Shown one piece after another: positions 46,312 through 55,171 of a stretch of 59,452 nt of DNA. Origin of the DNA: an uncultured Fidelibacterota bacterium. GTDB lineage: Bacteria > Marinisomatota > Marinisomatia > SCGC-AAA003-L08 > GCA-002707645. The translations under genes and the position numbers were made by a program. Under the pieces are notes generated by a model. The model saw nothing but the letters and a program-made list of their open reading frames with translations. It did no database searches and was not told the origin of the DNA. The DNA is taken from NCBI GenBank assembly GCA_913020255.1, contig CAJWAW010000002.1:1-59452 (forward strand), given 5' to 3'. The stretch's first letter is position 1. Each line of letters begins with the position of its first letter.

Positions 46312-46418
46312 GCATTAATTTAATACAATTTAAAATATTTAAACGTATCAGATTGTAATAATCTTAAAGTTTACAATTACTATATATATTATTATTCTAA
46401 ATGCAGATTAATAAGTTC

Positions 46419-46601
46419 TTATTTTCTAGCTAAATACGAACCAATAAAATAAGATAAGAACAGAGTTGGAAATGAAGCTAAGGATTTAAGACCTATTATA
46501 TTTGGGTGTAATGGATCTAAAAAAATTATAGTATTAAATATAGTAAAATATATAATAACCGATGAAATTAATGTTATAAATATTTTTTTTACTAAGGACA
46601 T
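46419..46601 (-). CDS. 60-aa membrane protein of unknown function
   Basis: A 60-aa protein with two hydrophobic segments (about residues 5-27 and 40-56) joined by a short loop LDPLHPNIIGLKS. It begins at an ATG 6 nt after the stop of the large LamG/beta-helix protein and could be translated with it. No SD is visible and no family is recognised. A 107-nt gap, in which I see no gene, separates it from the C10 peptidase gene downstream. Confidence 0.5.
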   Translation of the reverse strand: MSLVKKIFITLISSVIIYFTIFNTIIFLDPLHPNIIGLKSLASFPTLFLSYFIGSYLARK

Positions 46602-46607
46602 AAATAC

Positions 46608-49493
46608 TTACGACTGCTCAAGTATAATGTTAATGATGTTAATAATATCAAAAAGGTTAATTAAGTCATCATTAATCGTGTCGCATGCCCATAATTGGTA
46701 ATCTGAAGGAGTGTAATTATTTACTATAATGTTTACAATTAAAATAATATCTGAGATATTGATTTGACCATCTAAGCTAACATCGCCTTTATATCCGATA
46801 TCTATTGATGGTGCATTAGTCAATGGTTCAATTGGATTACTATTAAAATCACTTATCAATATATTTTCAAATAATAAATCAATCACTTGTCCATAAGAAT
46901 CATATGAAATATTATCATTCAATTTAAACAAAAGTTCAGTTAGTAAAAATTCATTTTGAGAAATCTGATTTTGATTAGTATTTAATATAAAAAATGTAAT
47001 TGAGCCATCATCTTGATAGTAATCATAGTCAAATGCTCCATTAGTATTTGAAATGCTGTAGAATGTAATAATATTGGGATTATCTTGTATTTGGATCTGA
47101 ATACCACCCACTTCTGAAGTTGAACTTTGAGCCCTAATAGAAATATAATAATTATTATTTAAAGCATCAGGATTATATATATGCGTGGGTTCAAATATTA
47201 ATTCAAAAGTATCCTCATAATAGAAACAACTTCCATCATCAAATACTGCATCTTCGTTGTAATTTGAGGCATCCTGTTCAGTACAACCAAAGCATTCATT
47301 TGATCCATTGCATACACCACAATCATCAACGATAGATTCTCCGCCACAAATACCAAGACAATCGATTTCAGATACACAATTTCCATCGCAATCATAATAT
47401 TCCTGTTCATATAAGCAACTATTATCATCAACATTAGCATCTGGGTCATAATTGCATGCTATGTCGTCCATACATCCATAGAAAATTGGGTTATCTAATT
47501 GATTAAAATATAAAGCCCCCATATCTGCCCTGCTACCATCTGGATCAACCTCTGCATTAGGATCGCCAGTATCTATACATGGGGAAATTGGTTGTAAATT
47601 AAAATCATCACTATTGACATCTACAAACAATGGATCAGAAGATATATTTCCGAGTAGATTTATTCCTATTGGCAAATCAATATCAAAATTTGAATACCAA
47701 ACATCAATATTGCAAGTAGTATTAGTTTTATTAAAATAAGCATTTTCGTCTAAACTAGGAACCCAGACAATTGAAGATGTGATTTGCAGATCCTGATATG
47801 GAGCATCGAGACCAAATAAAGTACCTGGACCATCAACGTTATAAATTGTATTATTAATAAATAGATGGTTAGTGTTTTCTCTTCTAGTATTTAAAATACA
47901 TCCATAAGATCTATTGCAATAAATATCAGTAAAGATGCTATCATATACTCGCGTATTGCCAAATGATGATATAATGGAATAATCGTTAGCAGTGTTCGAA
48001 AAAATACATTTATCAATCACAGTATCATATTGAGGATTAGAATCATTTGTTTCATGGAAAACAGCAGTCCTAAAATTATTGAAAATAGAATTACTTAAAA
48101 TTAAATTTGATTTTGTGAGTACTATCCCATACTGGAAATAAGAGAAAGTACAATTATCTATGTTTATATTATGGATATTACCTTGTGTGTAAATCTTAAT
48201 TGCAGTAGTTGAGTTATTTAAATTACCATTAAAAATAGAGTTTTTAATATAAGTTTCGTTATCATTAATATTATTTATATAAATGTCACTTGAACCATTG
48301 TTATCAGTAAAAATACAGTCGTCAATTTGTAAAGAATTTTTTGAATAAATAGCACAACCATCACCACTACTATAATTGCTATTGCATGTATTATTTACAA
48401 AAATACAATTTTTTATAGTTATTGATTTCTCAGTATAAATAGCTCCACCTTTTCCAGTATCATTGTTTTCATCGCCGCTAAAACCGCGTTGAATGGTAAA
48501 GCCTTCAATACTAGTAGTGAAATCAATTGATTCTCCAAAATTTTGAATTACACGATAATTGTTTAAACCATCAATAATAGTAGATTCAGGTCCATTAAGT
48601 GATTTAAGTGTTATATTATTATTTCCAAAATTAATATTCTCATAATATATACCATCAGAAACAATAACAGTATCACCATTAGCTGAGGCATTAATTCCTT
48701 CTTGTATAGTTGAATAATCTTGAGGGATGTATATGTTTCCTGAAGATGTTTGATTCGATTCATATAATTGCTGTATTTCAGAATCTAATAAACTTTTATT
48801 CCACATTGCCAGATCATCAATAATTCCTGAAAAAGGAAACCAATAACCATTAGCTTGATTGGATACACCGATAGATATACCTGAAATACTATTTGTATGT
48901 ATTTGTATATTTTCTGATGATTCAGATACTAATTGACCATTTAAGTAAAGTTTAAAAGAATCTAAAGAATATGTAAATGCTATATGACTCCATTCATTTA
49001 AAGGTACTCCCGGGGATTCTAAGTATTGTTCTGTTTGGAATGAATTAACAACACAAACTGCCACAATTCCCCCATCGTATAATTTTAACTGAAAAGTTTC
49101 TCCAGAAGGAGAAGAATATCCATATTGGTATCTATTTAATATTACTGATTGCCCAGGGTTACTAGACAAACTATAATCGGAAGGATTTATCCAAACAGAA
49201 ACTGATATTTCATCAGAATTAAACATTGAATTATATGGAACATAGATTTCCGAATTAGGAGTATCATGAGAATACATAAATGCAGAATTGTCTTCTCCAA
49301 ATCTATCATGAGTAAGAACTGGCCCTTGAACATCTCCATCATTAGTATTCCCACTTTCATCATTTGAATTTTCATTAAATGGATACCATAAAATTAAACC
49401 TTCTGTTGGTACATAGGTTGGCAAGTTTTGCATTAATGAAAAAGAGGATAATAATATGATTACAATAAATTTCATGTTTGAATTTAATATCAT
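46608..49493 (-). CDS. Secreted LamG / parallel beta-helix protein with cohesin-like and dockerin-like domains
   Basis: A 961-aa exported protein with signal peptide (FIVIILLSSFSLMQN). The N-terminal LamG/concanavalin-like domain is at about 25-245 (LILWYPFNENSNDESGN, GIIDDLAMWNKSL). A right-handed beta-helix follows at about 255-660 (YSTIQEGINASANGDTVIV, many SIF/CIF turns, ISPCIDTGDPNAEVDPDG). Next come cysteine-rich GC-D-A-Y/N modules (GCMDDIACNYDPDANVDDNSC and CTEQDASNYNEDAVFDDGSC), a cohesin-like beta domain (about 770-890) and two dockerin-type repeats. No enzyme site is evident; polysaccharide binding or cleavage is possible. ATG at 49475 is an alternative start; neither has an SD. Confidence 0.85.
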   Translation of the reverse strand: MILNSNMKFIVIILLSSFSLMQNLPTYVPTEGLILWYPFNENSNDESGNTNDGDVQGPVLTHDRFGEDNSAFMYSHDTPNSEIYVPYNSMFNSDEISVSVWINPSDYSLSSNPGQSVILNRYQYGYSSPSGETFQLKLYDGGIVAVCVVNSFQTEQYLESPGVPLNEWSHIAFTYSLDSFKLYLNGQLVSESSENIQIHTNSISGISIGVSNQANGYWFPFSGIIDDLAMWNKSLLDSEIQQLYESNQTSSGNIYIPQDYSTIQEGINASANGDTVIVSDGIYYENINFGNNNITLKSLNGPESTIIDGLNNYRVIQNFGESIDFTTSIEGFTIQRGFSGDENNDTGKGGAIYTEKSITIKNCIFVNNTCNSNYSSGDGCAIYSKNSLQIDDCIFTDNNGSSDIYINNINDNETYIKNSIFNGNLNNSTTAIKIYTQGNIHNINIDNCTFSYFQYGIVLTKSNLILSNSIFNNFRTAVFHETNDSNPQYDTVIDKCIFSNTANDYSIISSFGNTRVYDSIFTDIYCNRSYGCILNTRRENTNHLFINNTIYNVDGPGTLFGLDAPYQDLQITSSIVWVPSLDENAYFNKTNTTCNIDVWYSNFDIDLPIGINLLGNISSDPLFVDVNSDDFNLQPISPCIDTGDPNAEVDPDGSRADMGALYFNQLDNPIFYGCMDDIACNYDPDANVDDNSCLYEQEYYDCDGNCVSEIDCLGICGGESIVDDCGVCNGSNECFGCTEQDASNYNEDAVFDDGSCFYYEDTFELIFEPTHIYNPDALNNNYYISIRAQSSTSEVGGIQIQIQDNPNIITFYSISNTNGAFDYDYYQDDGSITFFILNTNQNQISQNEFLLTELLFKLNDNISYDSYGQVIDLLFENILISDFNSNPIEPLTNAPSIDIGYKGDVSLDGQINISDIILIVNIIVNNYTPSDYQLWACDTINDDLINLFDIINIINIILEQS

Positions 49494-49560
49494 ATGTTAA
49501 TATATCAAAAATATATGTTTAATTAAATTGTTTACTATTAACATTTAATTATTTCCTAGT

Positions 49561-49863
49561 TTATTTGTCATTAAGTTTTCTTTTAAAAACATATCTTGTA
49601 ACTTCACCAGCTATTTTTTCTTTAAATAAGTAATCCCATCCATCTTCTCCAAGTGAGTTTAGAGCTTTTTGTAAAATTAAACCTCTTGATTCCTCCTTAT
49701 TAGTCCATTCTACATTATACTTACTATTAACATCAGAGGGAACTTTAAAAAGAAAGCCCATTTGTGTATTAGGACTTCCCCAATATTCTGTTACTAAATA
49801 TTCATATTTATCATTAGGTAAAACAAAACTAAAAACAATAATAATTATAATAATATTCTTCAT
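49561..49863 (-). CDS. Exported DUF4177-like small protein
   Basis: A 100-aa protein with a signal peptide (KNIIIIIIVFSFVLPND). The mature part begins YEYLVTEYWG and ends LGEDGWDYLFKEKIAGEVTRYVFKRKL, the E-Y-x-V ... L-x-x-x-G-x-x-G-W-x-x ... Y-x-F-K-R pattern of DUF4177. Function unknown. The ATG at 49863 is chosen because GGAG lies 6 nt upstream; a GTG at 49869 directly abuts that SD. A well-spaced promoter is seen about 90 nt upstream. Confidence 0.75.
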   Translation of the reverse strand: MKNIIIIIIVFSFVLPNDKYEYLVTEYWGSPNTQMGFLFKVPSDVNSKYNVEWTNKEESRGLILQKALNSLGEDGWDYLFKEKIAGEVTRYVFKRKLNDK

Positions 49864-49869
49864 TATCAC

Positions 49870-50267
49870 TCCTTTAATTAACTTTGAAATTAAGTTTGAA
49901 ATAAGTTTAGACCTTTTAATATTCTGATTTCAGATGCTCTCAGATTATCATTCAACTAGAATAATATATATTAGTTTTTTATTTATATCAAGTGTGTAAA
50001 TATGACCGATTTTAGCGGTAGTTTAACCGCCCTTATTATTGATACTAACTTTGAAAATTTTTCAGAATGTGTGTGCCTATTATATTATCGACCTACCCCC
50101 TCCAAGTTAGCTTCTATGGGGTCTGTTTTTAGTTGAAAGTTAGATTAGGATGTCGTGTTGTTTGGACTTTTGGAGAGTCCACAACACTCTTGAGGTTACA
50201 TTATTGGGGTTACGATTGCTTATTTAATAGTAATTATGGATACAGATGGATATTCATCGTAGAAACA
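49870..50267. other. Gene-free stretch with an unexplained hairpin
   Basis: About 400 nt between the DUF4177-like gene and the tRNA terminator. It holds the promoter above near its left end and a small hairpin GCGGTAGTTTAACCGC at 50015-50030. A strong imperfect hairpin spans 50154-50186: GTGTTGT, a 2-nt bulge, GGACT, a 7-nt loop, AGTCCACAACAC. The part from about 50080 to 50200 is visibly richer in G and C than its surroundings. A 44-codon open frame at 50002-50136 (+) has no SD and no recognisable product. I cannot assign the segment to a known RNA or insertion sequence. Confidence 0.4.
49963..49991 (-). promoter_or_regulatory. Candidate sigma-70-type promoter for the DUF4177-like gene
   Basis: On the minus strand, TTGATA (complement of 49986-49991) and TATATT (complement of 49963-49968) are separated by exactly 17 nt. 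Transcription would start near 49956, leaving a leader of about 90 nt before the ATG at 49863. Chance matches are common in such AT-rich DNA, but the spacing and -35 match are good. Confidence 0.45.
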
Positions 50268-50298
50268 AGAAACCCCTCAGCATTGTGAAGGGTTTTAA
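50268..50298 (-). terminator. Rho-independent terminator after tRNA-Pro
   Basis: On the minus strand, AAAACCCTTC and GAGGGGTTTC form a stem of about nine base pairs around the loop ACAATGCT, followed by CTTGTTTC. It lies 16 nt downstream of the tRNA 3' end, which is where the MerR-tRNA transcript would be expected to stop. Confidence 0.65.
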
Positions 50299-50313
50299 TG
50301 TTTTATGAGAGTG

Positions 50314-50387
<74 letters not shown>

Positions 50388-50389
50388 AT

Positions 50390-50764
50390 TTATTTTTTGT
50401 AAGCATCAATTAATGCAATAATATCGGTAAGGCTTTTTCTAATATTTTTCAACTCATCTCTAGTTAATATTGCATTTAAAGTAACTGTTTCAGCCTTTTT
50501 AGGTAAATTATTTTTACCATACTCTTGCTCTAAGTGTTGCTTAGCGCCTTTTATGGTAAATTTTTTATTATACAATAAATCTTGAATATATTTAATAAGC
50601 TTAATATCATTATCCTTGTATATTCGATTTCCAGCAGTATTTTTAGTTGGACTAAGCACAGGAAATTCAGTTTCCCAATATCTTAATACGTACTGTTTTA
50701 AATTAGTAATTTGACTTACTTCACCTATTGAATAGTATAATTTATTTAGTTTTTTAAGAGCCAT
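50390..50764 (-). CDS. MerR family transcriptional regulator
   Basis: A 124-aa DNA-binding protein. The winged-helix part is [44 protein letters not shown], the stripped-down MerR form with an R-Y-W-E-x-E-F signature found in many bacteria. A coiled-coil tail follows ([18 protein letters not shown]). No metal-binding cysteines are present, so it is not a metal sensor. The target is unknown. tRNA-Pro begins 2 nt after its stop codon. The 66-nt gap upstream (50765-50830) separates it from ald. Confidence 0.88.
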   Translation of the reverse strand: MALKKLNKLYYSIGEVSQITNLKQYVLRYWETEFPVLSPTKNTAGNRIYKDNDIKLIKYIQDLLYNKKFTIKGAKQHLEQEYGKNNLPKKAETVTLNAILTRDELKNIRKSLTDIIALIDAYKK

Positions 50765-50830
50765 TGTATCATTATTTAAAGTATTACTTTAAATATAAAA
50801 AAATTTAATAATATAATAAAAGAATTAATT

Positions 50831-51943
50831 TTATATAATAGTGGTAGCGTCTGTAAAATTCAAATCGAAGGTTTTTGCAACGGCTGCATGACATACTTTA
50901 CCATCTAATGTATTCAAGCCTTTTGAAAGAGGATTATTTGATTTAATTATATCTTTTAATGAATTAGATGTTAACTCTTTTATATATGGCAAAGTTACAT
51001 TAGTTAAAGCTAGAGTTGAAGTATGTGGAACTGAACCAGGCATATTTGAAACACAGTAATGAACAATATCGTCAACTTCATAAGTAGGATTTTTATGAGT
51101 TGTAGGTTTGCAGGTTTCAACACAACCACCTTGATCAACTGCAACATCAACAATAACAGATCTAAAATTCATTAAATTTAACATATCTTTAGTAACAAGA
51201 TTTGGAGCTTTTCCACCAACAACTAAAACTGAACCAATAAGTAGATCAGTATACTCTAATAAATGTGATATATTATGTTCATTAGAGTACATAGTCTGTA
51301 CATTAGATGGCATTATATCATCAAGATATCGTAGTCTATCCATATTTATGTCTAATATATAAACTTTAGCACCGAGTCCAGCTGCAAGCTTAGCAGCATT
51401 GCTACCAACAACTCCACCACCTAATATAGTTACAGTTGAAGCATCAACGCCTGGAACACCACCTAATAGCTTGCCTTTTCCACCCATATTACCTTCAAGG
51501 CATTTCGCTCCATTTTGTACTGACATTCTTCCAGCCACTTCGCTCATTGGAACTAAAATAGGAAGTGAACCATCATTATTTTGAACCGTTTCATAAGCTA
51601 TTGAAGTGCAACCTGTCTCTAATACATCTTGCATCAACTTTTGGCTAGCAGCAAAATGAAAAAATGTAAATATTATTTGATTTTCTTTGATTTTAGAAAT
51701 TTCTTCAGGTTGCGGTTCTTTAACCTTGACAATCATATCAGATTTTAAGAACACTTCATCTACAGATTCAACTACTCTGGCACCATTAATGATATATAGA
51801 TCATCACTAAACCCACTTCCTACACCTGCATTCTTTTCAATTAAAACCTGGTTACCAGATTTCACTAATTCATTTACACCATAGGGAGTAAGAGATACCC
51901 TCTTTTCGTTATCTTTTATTTCTTTAGGTATACCAACAATCAA
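50831..51943 (-). CDS. ald: Alanine dehydrogenase
   Basis: A 370-aa NAD-dependent enzyme that interconverts alanine with pyruvate and ammonia. The N-terminal domain starts IVGIPKEIKDNEKRVSLTPYGV; K and H substrate residues lie in VKVKEPQ and FTFFHFAA. The NAD site is VTILGGGVVGSNAAKLAAGLGA. SNMPGSVPHTSTLALTN is a hallmark of Ald rather than transhydrogenase alpha. The start is TTG at 51943; the SD AAGGA lies in the last codons of pnp, 7 nt upstream, which fixes this start. Confidence 0.96.
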   Translation of the reverse strand: MIVGIPKEIKDNEKRVSLTPYGVNELVKSGNQVLIEKNAGVGSGFSDDLYIINGARVVESVDEVFLKSDMIVKVKEPQPEEISKIKENQIIFTFFHFAASQKLMQDVLETGCTSIAYETVQNNDGSLPILVPMSEVAGRMSVQNGAKCLEGNMGGKGKLLGGVPGVDASTVTILGGGVVGSNAAKLAAGLGAKVYILDINMDRLRYLDDIMPSNVQTMYSNEHNISHLLEYTDLLIGSVLVVGGKAPNLVTKDMLNLMNFRSVIVDVAVDQGGCVETCKPTTHKNPTYEVDDIVHYCVSNMPGSVPHTSTLALTNVTLPYIKELTSNSLKDIIKSNNPLSKGLNTLDGKVCHAAVAKTFDLNFTDATTII

Positions 51944-51945
51944 CT

Positions 51946-54021
51946 TTAGTCCTTAAGTAATGCTTTCATACTTAAGCTGATTTTACCACTGTCATATTTT
52001 ATAATTTTTACATCAACTTTATCTCCAATATTTAGACAGTCAGTAACTTTATCAACTCTTTCCCTCTTGATTTCTGATATATGAACAAGACCATCTTTAT
52101 TAGGAGTTATTTTTACAAATGCGCCAAAATCCATCAATCTAACAACTTCACCCTTCATTACATCACCTACTTTTGGTACATAAGTCATTGCTTTGATATG
52201 ATTTAAAACAGAATCAATATTATCTTGATCAGTACCTAATACTGTACATGATCCATCTTCCTCAACATTAATCTCAACTTCAAATTTTTCAGCTAAACCT
52301 TTAATGTTTTTACCTCCAGGGCCAATAAATTCACCAATCATGTCTACTGGCATTGATGATTGACCTATTTTTGGAGCATATGTTGATAAATTAGTTCTGC
52401 TCTCTTTGATTGCTTTATTCATTTCATTTAAAATATGAACACGTCCATTTTTTGCATGTGTTAAAGCCTCACCAAGAACTTCGTAAGATAAGCCATCTAT
52501 TTTTATATCCATTTGAATTGCGGTTATACCATGTTCTGATCCAGCTACTTTAAAATCCATATCACCAATATGATCTTCTGTGCCTAGAATATCTGTTAAA
52601 ATAGAATATTCTCCTTTATCGTTCATTATTAATCCCATAGCTACTCCAGCTATAGGATATTTAACAGGGACACCAGCATCCATTAGTGCAAGAGAGCTGC
52701 CGCAAACAGATGCCATAGATGATGAACCATTAGACTCTAAGATTTCTGATACTAACCTTATAGTATATGGAAAATCTTCAAAATCTGGCAATGTTGGTAA
52801 AATAGCTCTTTCTGCTAAGTTTCCATGACCAACCTCTCTTCTAGATAAACTGAATTTTCCACGAGCTTCACCTACGCAAAATGATGGAAAATTATAGTGT
52901 AACATAACTCTTTTGTAAGATAAGCCTTCAATATTATCAATCATTTGCTCATCTCTTTTTCCTCCAAGTGTTGCTGTTACTAGAGATTGAGTTTCACCTC
53001 TAGTGAAAGTTGCTGAACCATGAGCACGAGGTAATAGAGATGTTTCTATTACAATATCTCTTACAGTGGTCAAATCTCTTCCATCTGCTCTTTTACCATT
53101 TAGTGTTTTAGATCTCAAATCTTCAGCTACTTTTTCATCAATATATTTCTTGATACTAGATTCACTATCAGGGTATTCTTCACTTAACTGAGATATAATA
53201 TCATTAATAAAGTCATCAATTTGACCATATCTATCGTGTTTGTTTTTTGGTTCATTAAGTTTAGCAATTTTATCATTAATTAATTTATCAATAGAATTAT
53301 TCAAATCCATGTCTTGTTCTTTTTTAACAACTTTTCGCTTAGACACATTTAACTTAGATAAACATTCATTCTGGAAATTAATTAATTCCTTGATTCCTTC
53401 ATGTCCATACTGAATAGCTGTTAAAATATCCTCTTCTGATACAAAGTCACATTTACCTTCAACCATTACTATAGACTTTTCATTTCCTGAAAGTATTAAA
53501 TCAAAATCAGATGTTTCCATTTGCTCTTTAGTTGGGTTCATTATTAATTCACCATTAATTCTTCCAACTCTAACAGAAGCAATTGGACCATTAAAGGGTA
53601 TATCTGATAGTGATAAGGCATAAGAAGCTCCTAATGCAGCAAGCACATCAGGTTCATTGACTTCATCATAAGATAGTACTGTTATGTCAATTCTAGTTTC
53701 ATTATTAAAACCATCCTCAAATAAAGGTCTTAACGGTCTATCTGTCAATCTTGATGCCAGTATTTCTTTCTCAGATGGACGAGCTTCACGTTTAAAGAAA
53801 CCGCCGGGTATTTTTCCTGAAGCATAATATTTTTCTCTGTATTCAACAGATAGTGGGAAAAAGCCCCTATCTTCCTCAACTCCTTTAGATGATGTTGCAG
53901 CTACTAGCATTACTGTATCACCATATCTCAATATACATGAACCACTTGCTTGTTTAGCTAAAACACCTGTTTCTAGTACAAGCTTTCTTTTTCCAAATTC
54001 TATTTCTTTGACTAATTTCAT
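51946..54021 (-). CDS. pnp: Polyribonucleotide nucleotidyltransferase (PNPase)
   Basis: A 691-aa 3'-5' phosphorolytic exoribonuclease of the degradosome. Two RNase PH domains are present: FFPLSVEYREKYYASGKIPGGFFKREARPSEKEIL in the first, and RGETQSLVTATLG, SSMASVCGSSLALMDAGVP and the D-x-x-x-D metal site (GDMDFKVAGSEHG) in the second. KH (about 550-610, IGEFIGPGGKNIKGL) and S1 (about 620-690, GEVVRLMDFGAFVKI) domains follow. The SD AAGGAAG precedes the ATG, next to the rpsO stop. The rpsO-pnp order is conserved. Confidence 0.97.
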   Translation of the reverse strand: MKLVKEIEFGKRKLVLETGVLAKQASGSCILRYGDTVMLVAATSSKGVEEDRGFFPLSVEYREKYYASGKIPGGFFKREARPSEKEILASRLTDRPLRPLFEDGFNNETRIDITVLSYDEVNEPDVLAALGASYALSLSDIPFNGPIASVRVGRINGELIMNPTKEQMETSDFDLILSGNEKSIVMVEGKCDFVSEEDILTAIQYGHEGIKELINFQNECLSKLNVSKRKVVKKEQDMDLNNSIDKLINDKIAKLNEPKNKHDRYGQIDDFINDIISQLSEEYPDSESSIKKYIDEKVAEDLRSKTLNGKRADGRDLTTVRDIVIETSLLPRAHGSATFTRGETQSLVTATLGGKRDEQMIDNIEGLSYKRVMLHYNFPSFCVGEARGKFSLSRREVGHGNLAERAILPTLPDFEDFPYTIRLVSEILESNGSSSMASVCGSSLALMDAGVPVKYPIAGVAMGLIMNDKGEYSILTDILGTEDHIGDMDFKVAGSEHGITAIQMDIKIDGLSYEVLGEALTHAKNGRVHILNEMNKAIKESRTNLSTYAPKIGQSSMPVDMIGEFIGPGGKNIKGLAEKFEVEINVEEDGSCTVLGTDQDNIDSVLNHIKAMTYVPKVGDVMKGEVVRLMDFGAFVKITPNKDGLVHISEIKRERVDKVTDCLNIGDKVDVKIIKYDSGKISLSMKALLKD

Positions 54022-54022
54022 T

Positions 54023-54253
54023 CTACTTCCTTATCTTTAATTTTTTAATTAGACTTAAGTATTCATCAAGTCTTGATTTTTGTAAATATTTTAATAATCT
54101 TCTTCTTTTAGAAACCATAATCATAAGGCCTCTTCTTGAACTATTATCTTTCTTGTTTACTTTTAAATGCTCATTAATGATATTAATTTTTTCAGTAAAT
54201 AATGCAATTTGAACCTCTGCACTACCTGTATCATTTGTATTTTTTTTACTCAC
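54023..54253 (-). CDS. rpsO: 30S ribosomal protein S15, short N-terminus
   Basis: A 76-aa S15, a primary 16S rRNA-binding protein of the small-subunit platform. The core is intact: NDTGSAEVQIALFTEKINIINEHLKVNKKDNSSRRGLMIMVSKRRRLLKYL. E. coli S15 has 89 residues; here the first 12 or so (helix 1) are absent. The start is GTG at 54253, and the ribF stop codon lies in frame 9 nt upstream, so no longer form is possible. AGGA is 9 nt upstream of the GTG, inside the end of ribF. Confidence 0.95.
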   Translation of the reverse strand: MSKKNTNDTGSAEVQIALFTEKINIINEHLKVNKKDNSSRRGLMIMVSKRRRLLKYLQKSRLDEYLSLIKKLKIRK

Positions 54254-54259
54254 TTTAAA

Positions 54260-55171
54260 TCATCCTTTCATCTTTACTATTTCTACATCTTTTTTAATAC
54301 GATCAATTAGATCTTGCTTGTTTTTGAATTTTTGTTCGTTTCTAATATATCTGTTAAATTCAATTTCAACATCTAGACCGTATAACTCTAATTTTTTATC
54401 AATAACATAAACTTCAATTGATATATCTTTAATATTTTGCAATGTCGGAGCGTACCCAATATTGCAAACACTTCGATAAATCTTGCTACCAACTATAAAA
54501 TTTACATCATAAACACCATTACTAGGTATGATTTGTTCTTTATGTGGATATATATTTGCTGTTGGATAGCCTAGATCCTTACCTATTTTATGTCCGTGAA
54601 TTACATTTCCATAAATTTTATAGTTTTGGTATAGATATTTATTAGCAACGTTAACTTTATTATTTTTTAACAATATTTTTAATTCACTTGATTTTATATG
54701 ATTTGATTCAAGCTGCAATTCATCGACTTTAATACATTTTATATTTCTGTATTTAATATTTTCACTAACAAAATTAAATGAACCAGATTTTTTATATCCA
54801 AAATAATTATCATAACCAAATATCATGTATGATGGATTATATTTTTTTATTATAATTGACATAAATTGTTCAGCGTTAAGTTTAGAAAACTTCAAATCAA
54901 ATTCTATTTCACAGTAATAATCAATATTTAAAGATTTTAATATATTTAATTTATCTTGATGAGTTATAAGTGTTTTAAAATGACATCCTTCCAAAATGTA
55001 ATTTGTATGTGGATTAAATGAAAGGACAACACTTGGCATTGACTTTAACTTAGATATCTCTTTTACCTTAGATATGATTTTTTGATGACCAAGATGAATC
55101 CCATCAAAATTACCAAAAGTTAAAACTGATTTACTAATCTTTAAATGATCATTTAATTTATTGATGTGCAT
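54260..55171 (-). CDS. ribF: Bifunctional riboflavin kinase / FMN adenylyltransferase
   Basis: A 303-aa enzyme that makes FMN and FAD. The N-terminal adenylyltransferase domain has SVLTFGNFDGIHLGHQKII and later MIFGYDNYFGYKKSG. The C-terminal kinase domain has GNVIHGHKIGKDLGYPTANI and NGVYDV, ending IKKDVEIVKMKG. It supplies cofactor for the flavoproteins elsewhere in the window. It overlaps truB by 19 nt; the order truB-ribF-rpsO-pnp is standard. Confidence 0.96.
   Translation of the reverse strand: MHINKLNDHLKISKSVLTFGNFDGIHLGHQKIISKVKEISKLKSMPSVVLSFNPHTNYILEGCHFKTLITHQDKLNILKSLNIDYYCEIEFDLKFSKLNAEQFMSIIIKKYNPSYMIFGYDNYFGYKKSGSFNFVSENIKYRNIKCIKVDELQLESNHIKSSELKILLKNNKVNVANKYLYQNYKIYGNVIHGHKIGKDLGYPTANIYPHKEQIIPSNGVYDVNFIVGSKIYRSVCNIGYAPTLQNIKDISIEVYVIDKKLELYGLDVEIEFNRYIRNEQKFKNKQDLIDRIKKDVEIVKMKG

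Noticed and set aside
47198..47449. Minus-strand ORF of 83 codons inside the LamG/beta-helix gene
   Set aside because: Methionine-rich out-of-frame shadow of the GC-D-A-Y module repeats.
50015..50030. GCGGT/ACCGC hairpin as a terminator
   Set aside because: Only 5 bp and not followed by a T-run on either strand.
50002..50136. 44-codon plus-strand ORF in the gene-free stretch
   Set aside because: No Shine-Dalgarno, no hydrophobic or domain pattern, and no coupling to a neighbour; treated as chance.
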